Source of the DNA: Acinetobacter sp. ANC 7912
Lineage (GTDB): Bacteria; Pseudomonadota; Gammaproteobacteria; Pseudomonadales; Moraxellaceae
Direction: 5' to 3'
DNA length: 64,000 nt
NCBI RefSeq assembly: GCF_039862785.1
Contig: NZ_CP156795.1
Location: 1,550,001-1,614,000 of the forward strand
In this document: one piece after another, positions 17,585 to 25,634 of the stretch
How positions within the stretch are numbered: the stretch's first letter is position 1
Layout of the letters: each line of letters begins with the position of its first letter
The notes under the pieces: generated by a model
Told to the model about the DNA's origin: nothing
The model's database searches: none
The model's input: only the letters and a program-made list of their open reading frames with translations
Program-made: the position numbers and the translations under genes

Positions 17585-18898
17585 TCATTTGGGTGACACA
17601 CGCCAGATCACATTGCCTACATCATCCGCAACTAATATCGCGCCTTCGGCATCTACGGCCACTCCAACAGGTCTTTCCAAAGCCTCCCCTTTATTGCTGA
17701 GAAATCCAGTCAGAATATCTTGCGGCTGACCAGCAGGTTGGCCATTTTGAAATGGCACAAAAATCACTTTATAGCCACTATGCGGTTTTCTGTTCCATGA
17801 TCCATGCTGGCCAATCAATGCACCATCACGATATTGCGGCATCAAATTAGCTTTATAAAAAGTTAAGCCTAAAGATGCAGTATGGTTACCTAGTGCATAA
17901 TCTGGCTTAACTGCACGTGCAACCAGTTCAGGGTTTTGTGGTCTCACTCTTGTATCTATATGCTGACCAAAGTAACTATAAGGCCAGCCATAAAAAGCAC
18001 CATCTTTCACCGAGGTTAAATAATCAGGAACCAGGTCATTGCCAAGCCCATCCCGTTCATTAACCACAGTCCATAACTCCCCACTCTGTGGCTGCCAGTC
18101 CATGCCATTGGGATTGCGCAGTCTGGTGGCAAATGGCCGGGCTTTACCTGTTTCGATATCAAACTCCATGATCAGTGCGCGTCCCTCTTCCTGATCTAAT
18201 CCATTTTCAGCCACATTACTATTGGAGCCAACTGTTATGTAGAGTTTGGTACCTGCAGGATTGGTGATGACATTTTTCGTCCAATGATGATTTAAGGGAC
18301 CGGCTGGTAAATCTAATACTTTGCTGCCACTTTCCCTGATTTGCGTGATACCGGATTGATAAGAAAAACGTACTAAAGCATCTGTATTTGCCACATACAG
18401 CACATTACCCACCAGTGTCATTCCAAACGGTGAATATAAATTCTGCAGAAATACCGTTTTCTGGTCAGCAACGCCGTCATTGTTGCTATCGCGAAGCAGG
18501 CTGATACGATTGGCACTTGGAAAGGATGATCCTGCCTTTTGCATCACCATTTTCATGATCTTGCCTTTAATTCCTTTACTATCCTCCGGCTTAGGTGGTG
18601 CGTCGGTTTCAGCCACCAGCACATCTCCATTGGATAATACATATAGCCAACGTGGATGTTGAAGGTCTTTGGCAAAGGCTTGAACTTTTAAGCCGGCAGC
18701 CGGTGTAAGCATTGTGCCTGCAGGCCAGCCCTTAGCAGGTGCAATATTAACGGTTGGAAATAAACTAGCTTTGGGTTCTGGTAAATGCGGCTGAGGACCA
18801 TAACTGTCTGTAATTGGCGCCTTAGAGGATGAGGTACAACCAGTAAATGAAGCTATGAATGTAGCACTCAGGATTGATAGGAAAAATCGAGCAGACAT
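17585..18898 (-). CDS. PQQ-type sugar (sorbosone-like) dehydrogenase, lipoprotein
   Basis: The 437-residue protein has a lipoprotein signal (FIASFTGCTSSS, lipidated Cys at about residue 21). It has the beta-propeller features of soluble aldose/sorbosone dehydrogenases: LQHPRWLYVLSNGDVLVAETD, LNHHWTKNVI, LYITVGSNSNVAENG, LRNPNGMDWQP and GSWNRKPHSGYKVIFVPF, plus a C-terminal DDVGNVIWRVS. Such enzymes oxidise sugars with PQQ in the periplasm. It stands alone and is convergent with the possible RNA. The cofactor is inferred from the family. Confidence 0.85.
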   Translation of the reverse strand: MSARFFLSILSATFIASFTGCTSSSKAPITDSYGPQPHLPEPKASLFPTVNIAPAKGWPAGTMLTPAAGLKVQAFAKDLQHPRWLYVLSNGDVLVAETDAPPKPEDSKGIKGKIMKMVMQKAGSSFPSANRISLLRDSNNDGVADQKTVFLQNLYSPFGMTLVGNVLYVANTDALVRFSYQSGITQIRESGSKVLDLPAGPLNHHWTKNVITNPAGTKLYITVGSNSNVAENGLDQEEGRALIMEFDIETGKARPFATRLRNPNGMDWQPQSGELWTVVNERDGLGNDLVPDYLTSVKDGAFYGWPYSYFGQHIDTRVRPQNPELVARAVKPDYALGNHTASLGLTFYKANLMPQYRDGALIGQHGSWNRKPHSGYKVIFVPFQNGQPAGQPQDILTGFLSNKGEALERPVGVAVDAEGAILVADDVGNVIWRVSPK

Positions 18899-19077
18899 GG
18901 TTATTCCCTGCTTTCTTGTAGTTCTTTCCTTATCTTAAAAGCCTGTTTAAGTTGTCTCGATATAGTTCTTGTTTTATCTGGTTGCCGATTCATTATTATA
19001 GTCGGCACATCTCATTTCATTATCTATTTAATAAAGTCCTATTTATCCTCTTAATCAGTCCCTATATGACTTTCATT

Positions 19078-20805
19078 TTATTTAAGATAAGGCCATGCGA
19101 TACTCAAGAGCAGTAAAAGCCCTAATACCCCACAACAGACCTGCCAGAAAAGCAAAGGATCACGTTCGATTATTGCCGATGGTTTGGTTTTTAACAGTTC
19201 TTTGGATGGGTGTGATAAATCATGAATGAATTCCGACAATGCCTCATAACGGCGCATTGGCTCAATATTCAGTGCTTTATGTAGCACCTGATCCAGCCAG
19301 ACAGGCAAATCAGGCCGATATTTCTGAATAGAATGATATCGAACCTTTTTCTGCTGGTTTAAGCTCTGGCAACGCGCCAGATCGGTGCCATAGGGTAATT
19401 GCCGGGTAAGTAAGTAATAAGCCATTACAGCTAGAGAAAACTGATCGGATCGAACGGACGGTGCGGTATCAATAAAATATTCCGGTGCCATAAAAGCTAA
19501 TGTGCCTAAAGGACGATTGGCATGCTGGGGATTGATTTCTGCCAGACCACGTACCGCCGTTGAACCATAATCAATCAGCTTAATTTTGATGTCATTTCCA
19601 GTATCTAAGACCATGATATTTTCTGGTCGTACATCCTGATGCAGCATCTCAAGTCGATGCATTGCATTTAAAGCCAAAGCCGTTTGTTGCAGAATGGGTA
19701 AAATATCTTCAAGCTGTAATGGCTTTTTCTGGCGATGCAGCCAACGATCCAGGGTTTCTCCCTGCAAGTATTCATAACATTGAAATAAATATTTTTTCTG
19801 GTTGTGATGGGGATAGCACTGCATCAGGTTGTCATGTTTCAGGCGTTTTGAAATCCAATCTTCCAGTTGAAACTGTTCTACTGCGCTTTCATCCTGCTGT
19901 AAATCGACAGCCAGGGTCTTAATCACCAAGGGCTGATTCTGGGAATTGTGTGCCAAATACAGGCAGCTGCGATGATTTTGGTGCAGGATTTTATCAATGA
20001 TATACCCTTCAAATACTTCGCCTTTGCTCAGCTGCTGCGGAAATACGTAGTCTTGCTGAGTTCGAAATTGTGCCATTTCAGGTAACTGCTCGATACAAAG
20101 CACCTGAATACTCAAGTTATCATCACTGCCCTGCTTTAAAGCCTGCTCGACGAATGCTTGAGCAAGTAGGTTTAAATCGTCTGTTTCTAAGCTGAAATCT
20201 AATAATTGCTGGTCTGTAACAAATTCATAGACGCCGTCGGTCATGAGTAAAAATAGATCTTTTTCTTTTAGCTCAATGCTTTGGTAATCGATCTCTATCC
20301 GATAATCGACACCCAAGGCTCGGCTCAGGTAGTGTTCTCTGGAAGATAGCCAGACCCGATGATCATTTGTGAGTAATTCAATTTTTCCATTGCGGATTCG
20401 ATAGATCCGGCTATCTCCAACATGAAAAATATGGGCATGTTGCTGTTTTAAAATTAGTGCAGATAAGGTGCATACATAGCCCCGGTCTTTATCAAAACGT
20501 CCTTGGCTTTGCTGGGTTTGAGCATACAGCCATGAATTGGTAGCACGAATCACCCGTTCAGCCGAAGTCTGTGTGCTCCAGGCATCTGAGGTAGAATAAT
20601 AGTCCGATAAAAAACTACCGACAGCGGTTTCAGCAGCAATATGGCTGACATTACTACTACCAATCCCGTCAGCAATCGCACAGGCAATCCCTTTTTGTTT
20701 TAGGACATGACCTTCTGGCAAATAGATGCCATAAAAATCTTGATTCTGCTCTTTAATTCCAGCCGTAGAATTTTGCCCGACACTGACTTTTAAGCTTTTT
20801 TTCAT
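19078..20805 (-). CDS. Fused PP2C phosphatase-Ser/Thr kinase, membrane-anchored
   Basis: The 575-residue protein starts with a PP2C phosphatase domain (residues 1-235; ADGIGSSN, HVGDSRIYRI, LMTDGVYEF and SDDNLSIQV). A Hanks-type kinase domain follows (about 260-535; VIKTLA lysine, HQDVRPENIMVL catalytic loop with HQD for HRD, DYGST for DFG, APEY). One C-terminal membrane helix ends the protein (about 550-572). Writer and eraser of protein phosphorylation are thus in one chain. It lies directly behind the FNT transporter, separated by an intrinsic terminator, so expression depends on read-through. Such proteins are often found with nitrite/nitrate transport genes; the target is unknown. Confidence 0.9.
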   Translation of the reverse strand: MKKSLKVSVGQNSTAGIKEQNQDFYGIYLPEGHVLKQKGIACAIADGIGSSNVSHIAAETAVGSFLSDYYSTSDAWSTQTSAERVIRATNSWLYAQTQQSQGRFDKDRGYVCTLSALILKQQHAHIFHVGDSRIYRIRNGKIELLTNDHRVWLSSREHYLSRALGVDYRIEIDYQSIELKEKDLFLLMTDGVYEFVTDQQLLDFSLETDDLNLLAQAFVEQALKQGSDDNLSIQVLCIEQLPEMAQFRTQQDYVFPQQLSKGEVFEGYIIDKILHQNHRSCLYLAHNSQNQPLVIKTLAVDLQQDESAVEQFQLEDWISKRLKHDNLMQCYPHHNQKKYLFQCYEYLQGETLDRWLHRQKKPLQLEDILPILQQTALALNAMHRLEMLHQDVRPENIMVLDTGNDIKIKLIDYGSTAVRGLAEINPQHANRPLGTLAFMAPEYFIDTAPSVRSDQFSLAVMAYYLLTRQLPYGTDLARCQSLNQQKKVRYHSIQKYRPDLPVWLDQVLHKALNIEPMRRYEALSEFIHDLSHPSKELLKTKPSAIIERDPLLFWQVCCGVLGLLLLLSIAWPYLK

Positions 20806-20817
20806 GCTAAAAACTCA

Positions 20818-20842
20818 AAAAGGGATCAAATTGATCCCTTTA
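20818..20842 (-). terminator. Intrinsic terminator between fnt and the PP2C-kinase gene
   Basis: Inverted repeat AAGGGATCAA/TTGATCCCTT. On the minus strand it is followed by TTTTTGAG. It lies in the 51-bp gap inside the apparent operon and should lower expression of the kinase gene. Confidence 0.8.
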
Positions 20843-20856
20843 AACATGGTGAATGA

Positions 20857-21666
20857 TTAAAATTCTTTTTTCGCACCAGTACGGACATGTGTCGTATAAA
20901 GTGCCAAACCAGTTAGGGATAAACCACCCACCAGGTTACCTAAAGCAACTGGAAGTTCATTCCATAAGAAGTAGTCAGCAATCGAGAAGTCACCACCCAT
21001 CATCATGGCAAATGGGAACAGGAACATATTCACGACAGAGTGTTCAAAGCCCATGGCAAAGAACAGCATCACTGGCATCCACATCGCGATAAATTTACCG
21101 CTAACAGTGGTTGACATCATCGCGCCAATCACGCCCAAAGATACCATCCAGTTACACAGCATGCCGCGGATAAAAATGGTCAACCAGCCAGAAAAACCAT
21201 AAGCAGCATAGCCAAGCGTACGGTCTTCGCCAATATGGGAAATCTTTTCGCCGACCGGGTTTGGATCTGCTGCAAAGCCCATGGTGTAAACCACAGACAT
21301 CAGCACAGCAACTACCAAACAGCCAGTAAAGTTACCCGCAAAAACCAGCCCCCAGTTCTTAAGAATCCGTGCCCATGTGACACCTGGTCGTTTATCCAGC
21401 CAAGCCAATGGTGTCAATACAAATACGCCAGTTAACAAGTCATAGCCCAATAAATACAACATACAAAAGCCGACTGGAAACAGTAATGCACCAATTAATG
21501 GTGACTCGGTTTGTACGGCAATAGTAATGGCAAATACTGCTGCCAAGGCTAAAATCGCGCCCGCCATAAATGCACGGATCAAAACATCACGCGTTGCCAT
21601 ATGAAGCTTGGCTTCACCAGCATCTACTACTTTTTTTGCAAATTCTGCAGGAGCAAGATATGCCAT
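20857..21666 (-). CDS. Formate/nitrite transporter (FNT) family channel
   Basis: The 269-residue inner-membrane protein has six predicted helices and FNT blocks such as FVFAGNFTGCLVVA-type glycine-rich segments, GFEHSVVNMFLFPFAMM and LGNLVGGLSLTGLALY. FNT pentamers carry formate, nitrite or hydrosulfide. The control region (sigma-54 promoter, ANTAR-type leader, cyanase next door) favours nitrite or another nitrogen-related monovalent anion, but substrate cannot be fixed from sequence. The ATG is preceded by GAGGACG. The leader before it is about 135 nt long. Confidence 0.9.
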   Translation of the reverse strand: MAYLAPAEFAKKVVDAGEAKLHMATRDVLIRAFMAGAILALAAVFAITIAVQTESPLIGALLFPVGFCMLYLLGYDLLTGVFVLTPLAWLDKRPGVTWARILKNWGLVFAGNFTGCLVVAVLMSVVYTMGFAADPNPVGEKISHIGEDRTLGYAAYGFSGWLTIFIRGMLCNWMVSLGVIGAMMSTTVSGKFIAMWMPVMLFFAMGFEHSVVNMFLFPFAMMMGGDFSIADYFLWNELPVALGNLVGGLSLTGLALYTTHVRTGAKKEF

Positions 21667-21706
21667 ATGGTCGTCCTCATTATTTCTAAATCTTAACCCG
21701 TTCTTT

Positions 21707-21747
21707 AAACAAAACGACGCCTAAGGTCTTTTAAACCTTAGGCGTCG
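21707..21747 (-). terminator. Leader terminator (attenuator) of the FNT gene
   Basis: On the minus strand a perfect 13-bp hairpin (CGACGCCTAAGGT/ACCTTAGGCGTCG, 7-nt loop) is followed by TTTTGTTT. It lies between the sigma-54 promoter and the start codon, so it must be overcome for expression. Its 5' arm shares 8 nt (21740-21747) with the second ANTAR-type hairpin, making the two structures mutually exclusive. Confidence 0.85.
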
Positions 21748-21796
21748 TTGCCTTAAATATCAGAACAGGTAATTTGTGTTATGGCGCCATTGCCAT
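21740..21796 (-). promoter_or_regulatory. ANTAR/NasT-type antiterminator hairpins in the FNT leader
   Basis: The leader RNA has two hairpins. P1 (21781-21796) is AUGGC-AAUGGC-GCCAU; P2 (21740-21753) is AGGC-AACGAC-GCCU. Each has a six-nucleotide loop with A at position 1 and G at position 4, the target signature of ANTAR-domain antiterminators. P2 overlaps the terminator arm. Binding of an ANTAR protein to P1-P2 would block the terminator. No ANTAR protein gene is in this window. Confidence 0.75.
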
Positions 21797-21811
21797 GTTT
21801 GTGATTAATGA

Positions 21812-21827
21812 AGCAAAAGCTGTGCCA
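21812..21827 (-). promoter_or_regulatory. Sigma-54 (-24/-12) promoter of the FNT gene
   Basis: On the minus strand TGGCACAGCTTTTGCT fits the consensus TGGCAC-N5-TTGCW with no mismatch. The predicted start is near 21800, giving a leader of about 135 nt. A GAAATTTC palindrome lies 85 bp upstream of the -24 element. Confidence 0.9.
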
Positions 21828-21890
21828 CAAATAATATAAAAATCATTCAATTTTTTATTCTTCATTTCATCCTCATGCCAAAGCTATTGT

Positions 21891-21906
21891 TGGCATGAGA
21901 ACTGCA
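21891..21906 (+). promoter_or_regulatory. Probable sigma-54 promoter of cynS
   Basis: TGGCATGAGAACTGCA has GG and GC at the right 10-bp spacing, with mismatches at one -24 base and one -12 base. The predicted start is near 21917, 40 bp before cynS. A weak sigma-70-like TTGAAA at 21910 is the alternative. Confidence 0.55.
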
Positions 21907-21910
21907 TTGT

Positions 21911-21920
21911 TGAAATTTCA
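21911..21920. promoter_or_regulatory. GAAATTTC palindrome in the fnt-cynS intergenic region
   Basis: TGAAATTTCA is a perfect 10-bp palindrome containing the core of the activator sites at 11594-11647; it matches 11 of 14 positions of the full site. It sits 85 bp upstream of the FNT -24 element and at the predicted start of the cynS transcript. Confidence 0.5.
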
Positions 21921-21956
21921 CATAAATCTATTTTAAAAATATTCTGGAGATTTTTT

Positions 21957-22406
21957 ATGATTACCCATCGTCAACAAGTAACTGACATGATCATTTCAGC
22001 GAAAGTTTTAAAGTCAATTAAATGGACAGATGTCGCCAAGGAAATTGGTCTTTCTAAAGAATGGGTAACGGCGGCTTGTCTGGGACAAATGGCATTTAAT
22101 AAAGAGCAGTCAGAGAAAATTGGTCAGATTTTTGACCTGAGTGATGAAGCTGTCGCATGGCTACAAATTGTGCCTTATAAAGGCTCTTTGCCAACAAGCG
22201 TTCCTATAGATCCTCTTATTTACCGCTGGTATGAAGTGGTAAATGTGTACGGCTCTACCATTAAGGAACTGATTCATGAAGAATTTGGTGACGGCATTAT
22301 GAGCGCGATCGACTTCAGCATGGATATTCAGCGTGAGGAAAACCCGAATGGTGACCGCGTCAATGTCGTATTGTCTGGCAAATTCCTGCCTTATAAAACC
22401 TATTAA
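21957..22406 (+). CDS. cynS: Cyanate hydratase (cyanase)
   Basis: Cyanase converts cyanate and bicarbonate to carbon dioxide and carbamate, which yields ammonia. The 149-residue protein has the N-terminal helix-turn-helix-like domain (KWTDVAKEIGLSKEWVTAACLGQ) and the C-terminal catalytic domain. The catalytic residues are visible in PLIYRWYEVVNVYGSTIKEL (Arg, Glu) and GDGIMSAIDFSMDI (Ser). The length is typical. It is divergent from the FNT gene. The cyanate transporter and carbonic anhydrase often found with it are absent. A GGAG site precedes the ATG. Confidence 0.96.
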   Translation: MITHRQQVTDMIISAKVLKSIKWTDVAKEIGLSKEWVTAACLGQMAFNKEQSEKIGQIFDLSDEAVAWLQIVPYKGSLPTSVPIDPLIYRWYEVVNVYGSTIKELIHEEFGDGIMSAIDFSMDIQREENPNGDRVNVVLSGKFLPYKTY

Positions 22407-22418
22407 TCAAAATGTGAT

Positions 22419-22445
22419 AAAGCCATCGAACACGATGGCTTTTTA
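22419..22445 (+). terminator. Intrinsic terminator after cynS
   Basis: Arms AAAGCCATCG/CGATGGCTTT with a 4-nt loop and a T-rich tail. Because of its A-rich 5' flank it may also serve the convergent metallophosphatase gene. Confidence 0.85.
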
Positions 22446-22482
22446 TTTCGAATAAAAATTTTCTTTCTTATCGTTCTTAAAC

Positions 22483-23184
22483 TTATTTAATTTTGACGAT
22501 ACACAGCCTCTGCGTATAAGAAGAACCCACATCAATATAGTGGCAGTTATCAATCTGGGTATGCCCCCTGACAATAGTATGCCCCAGATAAATCTCATCC
22601 ACTTTTTTCACGGTTCTATAACGGCGTGAATGATGGCGAATGCGGCCTCTACCCCAGAGTGTATTGGTATAAGCTGAAGTAAAGCCCGGAATTTTCCTTT
22701 CACCCTTGGCAATTCTTTTCTTAAACCGGTTCCAGTCATGGATATCAATATCAGCGTGCAGAATGCCAATCTTTTTATCTTCCAGCTGAACTTCAATCAC
22801 CAGTGGAAGTGACAGAAAAATATCGCTTAATTGATCCTGTTTTTCTATGGGCAAGAGATAAAACCATTCGCCGCCATTGCGGGCATGCATCTCCTGCATC
22901 CAGACATCATCGCGACCTTTGATGCACATTTCCTCATGGTTACCGCGCACACTGCAAAACCAGGGTTGATCCAACAGTGATACACATTCCAGGTTTTCAC
23001 GGCCACGATCCACCAGATCACCGGTGCAAATCAGTAAGTCTGTCTCAAAATTAAAGCAGACTTTCTCCAGTTCTTGCATCAACAGGCGATAACAACCATG
23101 CAAATCCCCAACTACATAAATGGCGGCGTAATCTGTTCCTTGAATAGTTCTACAAAGCGCTGTCATGTGATCTGAATTTTTCAT
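22483..23184 (-). CDS. Calcineurin-like metallophosphatase (PrpA/ApaH-type)
   Basis: The 233-residue cytoplasmic protein has the dimetal phosphoesterase motifs in order: GDLHGCY (GD-x-HG), GDLVDRG, RGNHEEM, a later HAD and GHT-x-H-like GHTIVRGHTQ. This is the bacterial Ser/Thr or Tyr protein phosphatase (PrpA/PrpB) or diadenosine tetraphosphatase pattern; the size fits the protein phosphatases better. It is convergent with cynS. No functional link to its neighbours is evident, although a kinase is encoded 2 kb away. Confidence 0.85.
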   Translation of the reverse strand: MKNSDHMTALCRTIQGTDYAAIYVVGDLHGCYRLLMQELEKVCFNFETDLLICTGDLVDRGRENLECVSLLDQPWFCSVRGNHEEMCIKGRDDVWMQEMHARNGGEWFYLLPIEKQDQLSDIFLSLPLVIEVQLEDKKIGILHADIDIHDWNRFKKRIAKGERKIPGFTSAYTNTLWGRGRIRHHSRRYRTVKKVDEIYLGHTIVRGHTQIDNCHYIDVGSSYTQRLCIVKIK

Positions 23185-23272
23185 TATTTGAAAGTGGACT
23201 TATTCATCAATCAATGATAAGTCCAATAGTCATAGTTTTTCTTTATATTTACTACACTTATTATTAATCTAT

Positions 23273-24658
23273 TTATTCAGTTTCCTCAACGATATTTCGA
23301 TTTAATTCATTAACGACTTTTCCTTTTTGCGCCATCCATGCATCACGACGTTCAAAGAGTAAAGGCGTTACTCGATTCACTTCATCGATTAAGTGCTGTA
23401 GATCTGCATTTAGCAATTTACCATTTTCAACGACGATTTGACCACCGACCATGGTCATCACCACATCCTGTCCCTGCACAGCATGCACCAGATTGGTAAA
23501 TAAATTAAAGAGTCGACCTTCATCGATCAATGGTGTCATACGTGGTGTCGCTATATTCACAGCAATGATGTCTGCTAATTTACCTACTTCAAGACTGCCA
23601 ATCTGATTCTGCATACCTACGGCTTTTGCACCAGTACGCGTTGCCATCTGACAAATAGATAATGAATCCAATGCTGCGGCATCTAAAGTAGAGAACTTCG
23701 CCAATAATGACGCCGTTTTCATTTCCTCAAACATATCTAGATTATTATTTTCTTTTTCGCCATCCGTACCTAAGCCTACTGCAATCCCCTGTTTGAGCAT
23801 CTCCAGCACAGGCGCAGCACCTGATGCCAGTTTCATATTGGAAATTGGATTATGGGCAACGCCGACATTGTGTTGTTTCATAATTTGAATTTCAGTCGGA
23901 TCTGCCCAGACACAATGTGCAAGGAGGGTTTGTGGTAAATCCAACAGACCTAGTTGTTCTAAGGTTTGGATGGGACGTACACCATGACGGCGTAAGTTTT
24001 CCTGAACATCGAACTGGCTTTCATTGCTGTGGGTGTGGAAACCTGTCTGATAATCCTGACATAAGCTTTGAATACGTTTTAGCGCATGCGGTTCTGCATA
24101 AAATAAATGTTCTAAACCGACCCAGACCTGAATTTGCCCATGATTTTGTTGATGCCAACGATTAATTAAGGACTCATTGCTTTTTAAGGTTTCAAAATAG
24201 TCATGGTCCGGATGCTCAGCTACATACGGCACCAGAACAGCACGAATTCCTAAGTCTTTTGCTGCCTCTGCACTGCCATCCATATAACGCCACATATCTA
24301 CGATAGTTGTGGTACCAGAAAGTAATGCTTCAGCATAACAGAGATAGGATGCAGCCTTGGCATCTTCGGGTAGTAGAACACGATGCATAGGATCAATAAA
24401 CTGCTGCAGCCAGTCCCAGACAGGCAGACCTTCAGCAGTACCCCTTAAGAGTCCAGAATGACAGTGGGTATTGATTAAGCCTGGCATCAGCAAGGCTTTG
24501 GGATAATCATGCACCATCACGTCTGGATATTGCTGGGTCAGTTCAGCTTTGGTGCCAATGGCTTTGATCTTGTCGCCATCAACCAATACAGCCCCATTTT
24601 TGATGCATTCATTTTGATGATTCATGGTCAGCACATAGGCTGCTGCTAATATTTTCAT
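23273..24658 (-). CDS. Amidohydrolase-superfamily deaminase (guanine/8-oxoguanine/SsnA-like)
   Basis: The 461-residue metal-dependent hydrolase has the HxH of strand 1 (LINTHCHSGLLRG), FHTHSNES, LLAHCVWA and the final metal/catalytic Asp in GLGTDGEKENN. These mark the subgroup that includes guanine, 8-oxoguanine and MTA/SAH deaminases. Being last in an operon with a BMP-type nucleobase/nucleoside transporter, it probably deaminates a purine or related ring. It starts 32 bp after the upstream permease gene. Substrate uncertain. Confidence 0.82.
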   Translation of the reverse strand: MKILAAAYVLTMNHQNECIKNGAVLVDGDKIKAIGTKAELTQQYPDVMVHDYPKALLMPGLINTHCHSGLLRGTAEGLPVWDWLQQFIDPMHRVLLPEDAKAASYLCYAEALLSGTTTIVDMWRYMDGSAEAAKDLGIRAVLVPYVAEHPDHDYFETLKSNESLINRWHQQNHGQIQVWVGLEHLFYAEPHALKRIQSLCQDYQTGFHTHSNESQFDVQENLRRHGVRPIQTLEQLGLLDLPQTLLAHCVWADPTEIQIMKQHNVGVAHNPISNMKLASGAAPVLEMLKQGIAVGLGTDGEKENNNLDMFEEMKTASLLAKFSTLDAAALDSLSICQMATRTGAKAVGMQNQIGSLEVGKLADIIAVNIATPRMTPLIDEGRLFNLFTNLVHAVQGQDVVMTMVGGQIVVENGKLLNADLQHLIDEVNRVTPLLFERRDAWMAQKGKVVNELNRNIVEETE

Positions 24659-24690
24659 TTTGCTCTACATCATCTTTTCATTAATGAGCT

Positions 24691-25611
24691 TTAAGGTACG
24701 AAAGTTTTGCCTAATGACGCTGGCAAATTCATCTTTAAAAGTTTCTTGTCGCGGGAAATTACCACCAACACCACAATTGTTGCTAGGTAAGGCAGCGCTG
24801 CTAAGAATTCATTCGGGACTTTGATCCCAAGCGCCTGTGCATGAAATTGTAGAATCGTCACCCCCCCAAATAGATAGGCACCCAGCATGAGTCGGGTTGG
24901 CTTCCACACAGCGAAGACCACCAGTGCAATTGCGATCCAGCCACGACCTGCAACCATATTTTCAATCCACATGGGGGTATAGACCGTCGATAAGAAAGCG
25001 CCGCCAATCCCTGCCATGAGTCCGCCGAATAGTACAGCACCGTAGCGGATTGCGAGCACGTTATATCCCATGGCATGGGCACTTTCAGGCGATTCACCAA
25101 CTGCTTTTAACAGCAAACCTAGACGGGTTCTAGCCAGCACAAACCAGATTGCGAAAAATGTCAGAATGGATAGATAAACCACATAGTTTTGCTGGAACAG
25201 GATTGGCCCAATGAATGGAATATCGGCTAATACAGGAATATTCCAGCTGCTGAGGCCGGGTAAAGCCATGCTGACATAGTTTTGTCCCCAGAACGCCGAG
25301 ATCCCGATACCGAAAATCGTCAATGCCAAGCCACATGCGGACTGATTGGTGCTAAGTGAAAGCGTGAAAAATGCAAACAACAATGCCATAAACATCCCTG
25401 CCAGCCCACCGATCAATAAGGCACTAAACACGCTGGCCTCATATTGGGCAGCGAACGCAAAGCCAGCAATTGCGCCGACCAGCATCATGCCTTCCACCCC
25501 TAAATTAATCACGCCAGTCCGTTGTGACACCAGTTCACCCAAGCCTGCAAAGATCAGAGGCGTTGCTGCGGCAATGGTTCCTGCCAGAATTGCAGTCATT
25601 TCTATAGCCAT
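24691..25611 (-). CDS. BMP-type ABC transporter permease (nucleobase/nucleoside)
   Basis: The 306-residue inner-membrane permease of the YufQ/NupQ type has about eight hydrophobic segments. Typical glycine-rich blocks are TGVINLGVEGMMLVGAI, the LSTNQSACGLALTIFGIGISAF stretch and VGESPESAHAMGYNV (the coupling loop that docks on the ATPase). It forms a heterodimer with the product of the next upstream gene, 23 bp away. Confidence 0.9.
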   Translation of the reverse strand: MAIEMTAILAGTIAAATPLIFAGLGELVSQRTGVINLGVEGMMLVGAIAGFAFAAQYEASVFSALLIGGLAGMFMALLFAFFTLSLSTNQSACGLALTIFGIGISAFWGQNYVSMALPGLSSWNIPVLADIPFIGPILFQQNYVVYLSILTFFAIWFVLARTRLGLLLKAVGESPESAHAMGYNVLAIRYGAVLFGGLMAGIGGAFLSTVYTPMWIENMVAGRGWIAIALVVFAVWKPTRLMLGAYLFGGVTILQFHAQALGIKVPNEFLAALPYLATIVVLVVISRDKKLLKMNLPASLGKTFVP

Positions 25612-25634
25612 ATTCTTTTTTTCCTCTTATCTTG

